Below are positions 5,301-10,749 of a DNA stretch of 10,749 nucleotides, one piece after another. Each line of letters begins with the position of its first letter. Within the stretch, counting starts at the first letter, position 1. Source of the stretch: an uncultured Eubacteriales bacterium (GTDB lineage Bacteria > Bacillota > Clostridia > Oscillospirales > Oscillospiraceae); NCBI GenBank assembly GCA_902461475.1, contig CABPXX010000019.1:1-10749 (forward strand), given 5' to 3'. The position numbers and the translations under genes are program-made. The notes beneath the pieces were generated by a model. It had not been told where the DNA came from and made no database searches. It was given only the letters and a program-made list of their open reading frames with translations.

Positions 5301-8300
5301 ATGGAAAAAGTCAGAAAAAGCATGGCAGTGTTACTTGCCGTCATGATGCTGGCTGGCGCACTTCCCGGAGCCGCTTGGGCTGAGGGCACTCAGACCAATG
5401 AGCGCACGGTCCAGGCCCGGGAAGTGGAGTCCGAGTCCCGGGTGCAGTATCAGGACGCCCAGGACGACAGCCAGCCCCGATATGCAGAGGATGAGGTGGT
5501 AACCGTCATCGTGGAGATGGAAGCTCCTGCTGTGATGGACTACTACCAGGTCAGCAGCTACGCCGCCTCTGTGGGCGACGAGACCAGCGCCGGTGAGGCG
5601 GTATCCGAGTACCTGGCCTCTTCGGACGTGCAGCAGACTACTCAGCAGCTGCTGAATGACCAGCAGGGCGTCATCGACTAGGTGACTGCTCTGGCCGCTC
5701 AGCAGCCCGCCGTGACCGACGCCACCGATGAAAACAGCGGTGAGCCTGTGGGTACCATTGTAGGCCAGTGGGCCACTTTGGTCAACGCCATGGCCATCCG
5801 GGTGCCTTACAGCGCTCTGGACGGAGTCAAGCGAGCCTATGTGGAGCAGGTGTATGACCGCCCCGAGGAGACCAGCGGCACCGTGGACGGTGACAAGGCC
5901 TGGTATTCCTACAGCTACGACAAGGTGGGCGTGGAAGGCGTCTGGAGCGAGGGCTACACCGGCCAGGGTATGCTGGTGGCCGTTTTGGACAGCGGCCTGG
6001 ACCTGAAGTTGGGCGTGACTCAGAACGAGGACGGCTCACAGGGCCGCGGCGTGGTGCGGGTCCACGAGGCCTTCACCGACAACTCCTTTAAGAATGACCC
6101 CAACGACGCCGAGAACGGCTGGAATCTGCGCTACACCTCCGAGAGCCTGGCTGCCTTCCTGGAGGACAACCAGCTCAACTCCACCACCGGGCAGGACGGC
6201 GGCGTGATTGTGTGGGACTACAACGGTCTGTACAAAAACCTGAAGGTGCCCTACGCCTGTGACTACGCAGACGGCGACATCAACGTCCTGCCCACCTCCA
6301 GCGATCACGGCACCCACGTCTCCGGCACGGTGGCCGGTTACGCTGAGACCGACGAGGGCGAGGTCATTTTCTCCGGCGTGGCCCCCGACGCTCAGCTGAT
6401 GATGATGAAGGTGTTCCCCGATCAGGACGGCGGTGCTCAAGCAGACGGTGACCATCAACGCCCTGGAGGATGCTCTGAAGCTGGGCGCCGATGTCATCAA
6501 CCTGAGCCTGGGTTCTGACAACGGCTTTGCCGACGACGACACCATGCAGAACGAGCTGTACGCCCGCATTGAGGAGGCCGGCATTGTGCTCATGGCCTCC
6601 GTCGGCAACAGCAGCTACTCTTCTGCCAGCCACAACTACGGGGACAACCCCCTGACCTCCGATGTGGACACCTCTATGATGTCCTCCCCGCCATCTACTC
6701 CTCCAACCTGGGCGTGGCCTCTCTGGAGAACGCCATCCAGGTGCAGTCCTACTTCACCTGGACCAACGAGGACGGTGAGACCCGGGAGATCGACCCCTGG
6801 ACCGTGGCTATGAAGGCCACCTTTGCCGACAAGGTCACCAACGCCCAGTCCTTCTCCTCCGTGGTTCACGGGGAGACCCGAGGCATCCTGGGCGTGCTGG
6901 TGTATGATAGCGACCCCAATGCCCCTGAGCTGATCAACATGAGCGTGGAGAACACCAGCCTGTCCAGTGCCTACATCAAGGGCCGGGAGGGCTCTGCCAT
7001 GGAGGCCGCTCTGAAGGCTGGCCAGTCCGTGAACATCGTGGTTCCCGAGGAGGACAAGGCCGTGGAGAATCCCACCGACGGTCAGATGTCCACCTTCTCC
7101 TCCTGGGGCGCTGGTCCCAGCCTGGAGCTGAAGCCTGAGATCACCGCCCCCGGCGGCAACATCTGGTCCACCATCATCGACCAGATCAACACCGCCGACG
7201 AGGGCTACACCGGCAGCTACGGCATGATGAGTGGTACCTCCATGGCCGCCCCCCACATGACCGGTATTGCCACTCTGGTGCGCCAGTACGTGCAGTCCAG
7301 CGCAGCCTTTGCCGGCAAGGAGCCCGGTGAGGTGGGCGACATTGTCAACCAGCTGCTGGTGAGCACCGCTGTGCCTCAGACTGATTCCAACGGGGTGTAC
7401 TACTCTCCCCGTCAGCAGGGCGCCGGTCTGGTCAACGCCACCGCCGCCGTGGACACCCCCGCCTACATCACCGTGGACGGCCAGAATGTGGGCAAGCTGG
7501 AGCTGCTGGACGATCCCAACCGCACCGGCAGCTATGACATCACCTTTGATGTGCACAACATCTCCGACAAGGCCATGACCTATGACGTGGCCATCACCCT
7601 CCAGCGCCCCGACACCCAGACTGTGGACAGCACCTGGGGTGAGCGCAACACCATGATGCACCAGGACGTGGTCATCAAGACCGTGGAGCTGGGCCAGGTC
7701 ACCGTGGAGGCCGGACAGACCGCCCGCTTCTCCAAGACTGTGACCCTCACCGACAGTGAGAAGGCTCAGCTGGACCAGCTGTTTGAAAACGGCGTGTATG
7801 TGGAGGGCTTTGTCTCCCTCACCGATGCCGCCGGCACCGCTCCCACCCTGGGCCTGCCCATGCTGGCCTTCTACGGCGACTGGACGGCCGCCCCCATCTT
7901 TGACCAGGGCGACTGGACCGACGAGGCCGAGGACGGCGAGAACGTGATGAACAACGAGTCCACTTGGGGCGTGTCCCTGATGGGCAGCACCATGGTCAAC
8001 TGGAGCTCTGGGGAGATCATTGGCTACCTGAACCTGGGCCAGAATCCCTTTGACTCCGACGCTGTCATGAATCAGACCCTCTATTGCGAGGAGAACATTA
8101 CCATCTCCCCCAACGGAGACGAGTACTTCGACCGCGTGGACGACTACATCCTCTATCAGCTCCGTGACGCCAAGATGATCGTGGTGCGGGTCACCGATGC
8201 CGAGACCGGCGAGGTGTACTTTGCCGACTGGAACTCCTTCATCACCCGTACCCTGTACAACGCCTCTTACGCCGCTCCCACCCCCCTGAGCGCCATGTAC

Positions 8301-10749
8301 TATGGCCTCATCCCCACTTGGGACGGCACCGACCAGGAGGGCAACGTCCTGCCCAGCGGCACCAAGTGCAAGTATGAGATCATCGCCTACGGCGAGGGTG
8401 ATTACGGCGACAAGGTGTACAACGAGGATATGGGCTACGAGATCACCGACTTCGACGCCGTGGCCGCCGGGGAGATCACTCCCACCTCCAACGGCCACGA
8501 GATGGACATGACCGGCGACGTGATGGACTTCTCCATCACCGTGGACACCGTGGCCCCCGAGCTGGAGAACAACACCGTCTCCATCTATGAGAAGGACGGC
8601 TGCACTTACATGACCGGCACCGTCTATGACGAGGACGGCTCCCTGGCTAACATCGAAGTGTCTCCCTATGTCACCCGTACCTATAAGGAAGGCTACGGCG
8701 ATCCCAACTACTCCGAGGTGGGCGTGAATAGCACCAACGCTTTCCTGGTGGAGAACTTCTATGACCCCGCCGTGAAGACTCGCACCTTCACCGTGGACGT
8801 CACCGAGTACGCCCACAGCATTGAGAACTATCCCGGCGAGAACAACGTCTATGACTTCACTTGGAACGGCAACGTGCTGGTGTCCTGCGGCGACTACGGC
8901 GCCAATGACCGCAGCTATGCCATTACCGTGGAGTCCACCCAGGGCCTGGTGCTCTCTCAGACCTCCGCTCTGCTCCATCCCGGTAACTCCTTCGACCTGA
9001 GCGTCATCGACAACAGCGGCCAGGAGGGCACCATCACCCGCACCTCCAGCAACCTCGAGGTGGCCACCATTGACGATTACGGCCATGTCACCGCCGTGGC
9101 TCCCGGCCAGACGGTCATCACCGTGGCCAAGGGCGGCTCCAGCGCCATCTGTGTGGTGGCCGTGGAGGAAGTGCCCACCGTGGTGGAGGACTTCGATCTG
9201 TCCATCCAGAGCTTTGACGGCCTGAAGCCCGACGGCCAGGTGGTGGTGAAGGTGGACAACCTCCAGCCCGCCAACGTGGACCTCTCCGAGATCAAGTGGA
9301 CTGTGCGGGAGGACGAGGACTACGCCGAGAACTATGCCGAGGGCCTCATCGACGTGGACCAGTACACCAACGACGGCCTCACCGGCGTGATGTACCTCAC
9401 CGTCTCCACCTCTCAGGCTGGCCTGGAGCTGCCTGAGGGCAACGGCAGACTGGACGTGACCCTCAACGGCGTCACCCGTTCCATGGACATCAACTGGGAC
9501 GACATTTACACCACTTCCGATCAGGACGACCTGGTCTCTGACATGGCCATGGGCGACCAGGTGGTGTACGTCAAGCAGGGTGAAACCGCCCAGCTGCTGG
9601 CCAAGAATCGCCAGAACAAGCTTCACGAGACCAGCACCGTGGAGACCGAACTCACCGGCCTGAAGCTGGATGGCCCCGACTTCTTCAACGTGGGCGGCAC
9701 CTACGAGGCCACCCTGGTCAACGAGGCCGGTTACGACCTGCCCGAGGATGTGGAGCTGTGGATTCGCTACGCCAACGGCTCCGAGGTGCAGATGCAGAAT
9801 AGCGCAGGCTACAAGCCCTACACCTACGATCCCGAGACCGGTAAGCTGGTGGTGCATTACGTACCCAGCGGCGCTACCAACGTGCTCATTATCCGGGCCG
9901 CTGGTGTGGAGAATCCCGAGGCCCAGGCCGGCAGCATGTCCGGCCAGACCTGGACCCGTCCCGATCCCCTGTACGGACCCTTCGACTGGACCGTTACCGA
10001 CGGCAACGGCGAGCTGACCATAGGTACTGTGACCGACAAGTGGGGTCAGGAGATCAACGCCGCCATGTACACTCCCTCTGAGCCCGGCGTGAGCTACATC
10101 ACCGCCACCACCAAGGACGGTCAGTACTCTTTGAACTTCGCCGTGGTGTGTGAGGCGGTCCTGGCCGACACTCTGAACCTGGACACCCACCGCCTGGATC
10201 TGGAGGCTGGTGACACCCACACCCTCACCGCCACCCTGAGCCCCGAGCCCACTCGGGCCGAGGACGCCCAGGTGCGCTACATCAGCTTCAACCCCGATGT
10301 GGCCTCTGTGGATGAAAACGGTGTGGTCACCGCCCACAAGGAGGGCTATGCCTACCTGAAGGTGGAGAGCGTGGCCGACAACCAGGTCACCAGCTACTGC
10401 GTGGTCAAGGTCACCGGCAACATGTATCAGGTGAAGTTCGTGGACGACACCGGCAACATCTACAAGCTGGTGGAAGTGGCTGAGGGCAGCTGCGTGTCCA
10501 AGCCCCAGGACCCCGTGCGGGAGGGTTACACCTTCGACGGCTGGTTCATGGACGAGGACGGCACCCAGGCCTACGACTTCAACACCCCTGTGGACGCTGA
10601 CCTGACCCTGTACGCCCACTGGACCAAGGTGGACACCGAGCCCACCCCCAATCCCGGTGGTGACGGCGGCTCCCAGGGCGGCGGCAGCGGTACCGGCGAC
10701 GAGAGCAACCTGATTGTGCCCATGGCCACTCTGGTGTGCGCCATGGCAG
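5301..10749 (+). pseudogene. Giant secreted S8 (subtilisin-like) cell-envelope protease, interrupted; 3' end outside window
   Basis: A lactocepin/C5a-peptidase-like protein of >1816 codons. ATG 5301 has AAGGGAG 7 nt upstream and a signal peptide (1-27, cut after AWA). Then: a propeptide (about 60-180); S8 domain (about 215-710) with D230 in VLDSGL, H336 in DHGTHVSG, S647 in SGTSMAAPH, and a reduced PA-like insert (about 480-575); an Fn3-like domain (about 725-855); a FlgD-like Ig domain (about 934-1040: SPNGDEYFD ... WDGTD); two Big_2-like domains (about 1211-1289, 1624-1705); a Listeria-Bacteroides repeat (about 1709-1775); a Gly/Pro linker; and the start of a hydrophobic C-terminus. Lesions: in-frame TAG at codon 127 (5679-5681, expected Q), an extra A near 6440 and a missing C near 6689. 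The indels compensate, and the segment between them carries the oxyanion-hole Asn (6607-6609). It is either decayed or mis-sequenced. It probably degrades extracellular peptides; control by the divergent regulator is inferred. Confidence 0.85.

Noticed and set aside
6636..10619. A 1327-codon open frame on the minus strand antisense to the protease
   Set aside because: Its low-complexity His/Val/Gly-rich translation has no domain. It is a by-product of the C/G-ending codon bias of the plus-strand gene, which rarely uses codons that read as stops in antisense.

Overview
The window looks like chromosome of a GC-rich, low-G+C-phylum Gram-positive gut anaerobe, most likely an Oscillospiraceae relative of Flavonifractor or Pseudoflavonifractor. 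This is inferred from the acetogen/clostridial-type formate-tetrahydrofolate ligase tail, AGGAGG-type ribosome binding sites, strong C/G-ending codon bias, an OmpR-type two-component/ABC module, and a giant secreted subtilase with bacterial Ig-like and Listeria-Bacteroides repeats. No rRNA, tRNA, CRISPR array, insertion sequence or phage gene was seen. The taxonomic call is inference.

Layout. (1) 1-314: 3' end of fhs, closed by a strong hairpin terminator. (2) 470-2289: a response regulator and a sensor kinase, overlapping by 8 nt and followed by their own terminator. (3) 2387-3950: an ABC ATPase followed 6 nt later by the N-terminal part of a FtsX/MacB-type permease that stops abruptly. A bidirectional terminator separates it from (4) 3992-5068, minus strand: a 358-residue regulator with a C-terminal ArsR-type winged helix. 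(5) 5069-5300: a divergent control region. (6) 5301-10749, plus strand: a secreted multidomain S8 protease running off the right edge.

How the parts fit. The promoters of the response regulator and of the ABC ATPase carry the same control element: two TTAACA-like hexamers 11 bp apart, with the second ending 10 bp before the -10 box. This is the arrangement expected of an OmpR/PhoB-type activator sitting in place of the -35. It suggests that the regulator activates both its own operon and the separate transporter operon, a closed sensing/transport circuit. The ArsR-like protein is divergent from the protease and is the natural candidate to control it.

Integrity. Almost every plus-strand gene carries a lesion: an extra G in the kinase ATP-binding domain, unusual residues at normally invariant positions of the response regulator, a permease lacking its C-terminal membrane segments, and an in-frame TAG plus two compensating 1-nt indels in the protease. 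The left-hand edge is also garbled. Several lesions are homopolymer indels, so sequencing or assembly error is at least as likely as real gene decay. The ABC ATPase and the ArsR-like regulator look intact.
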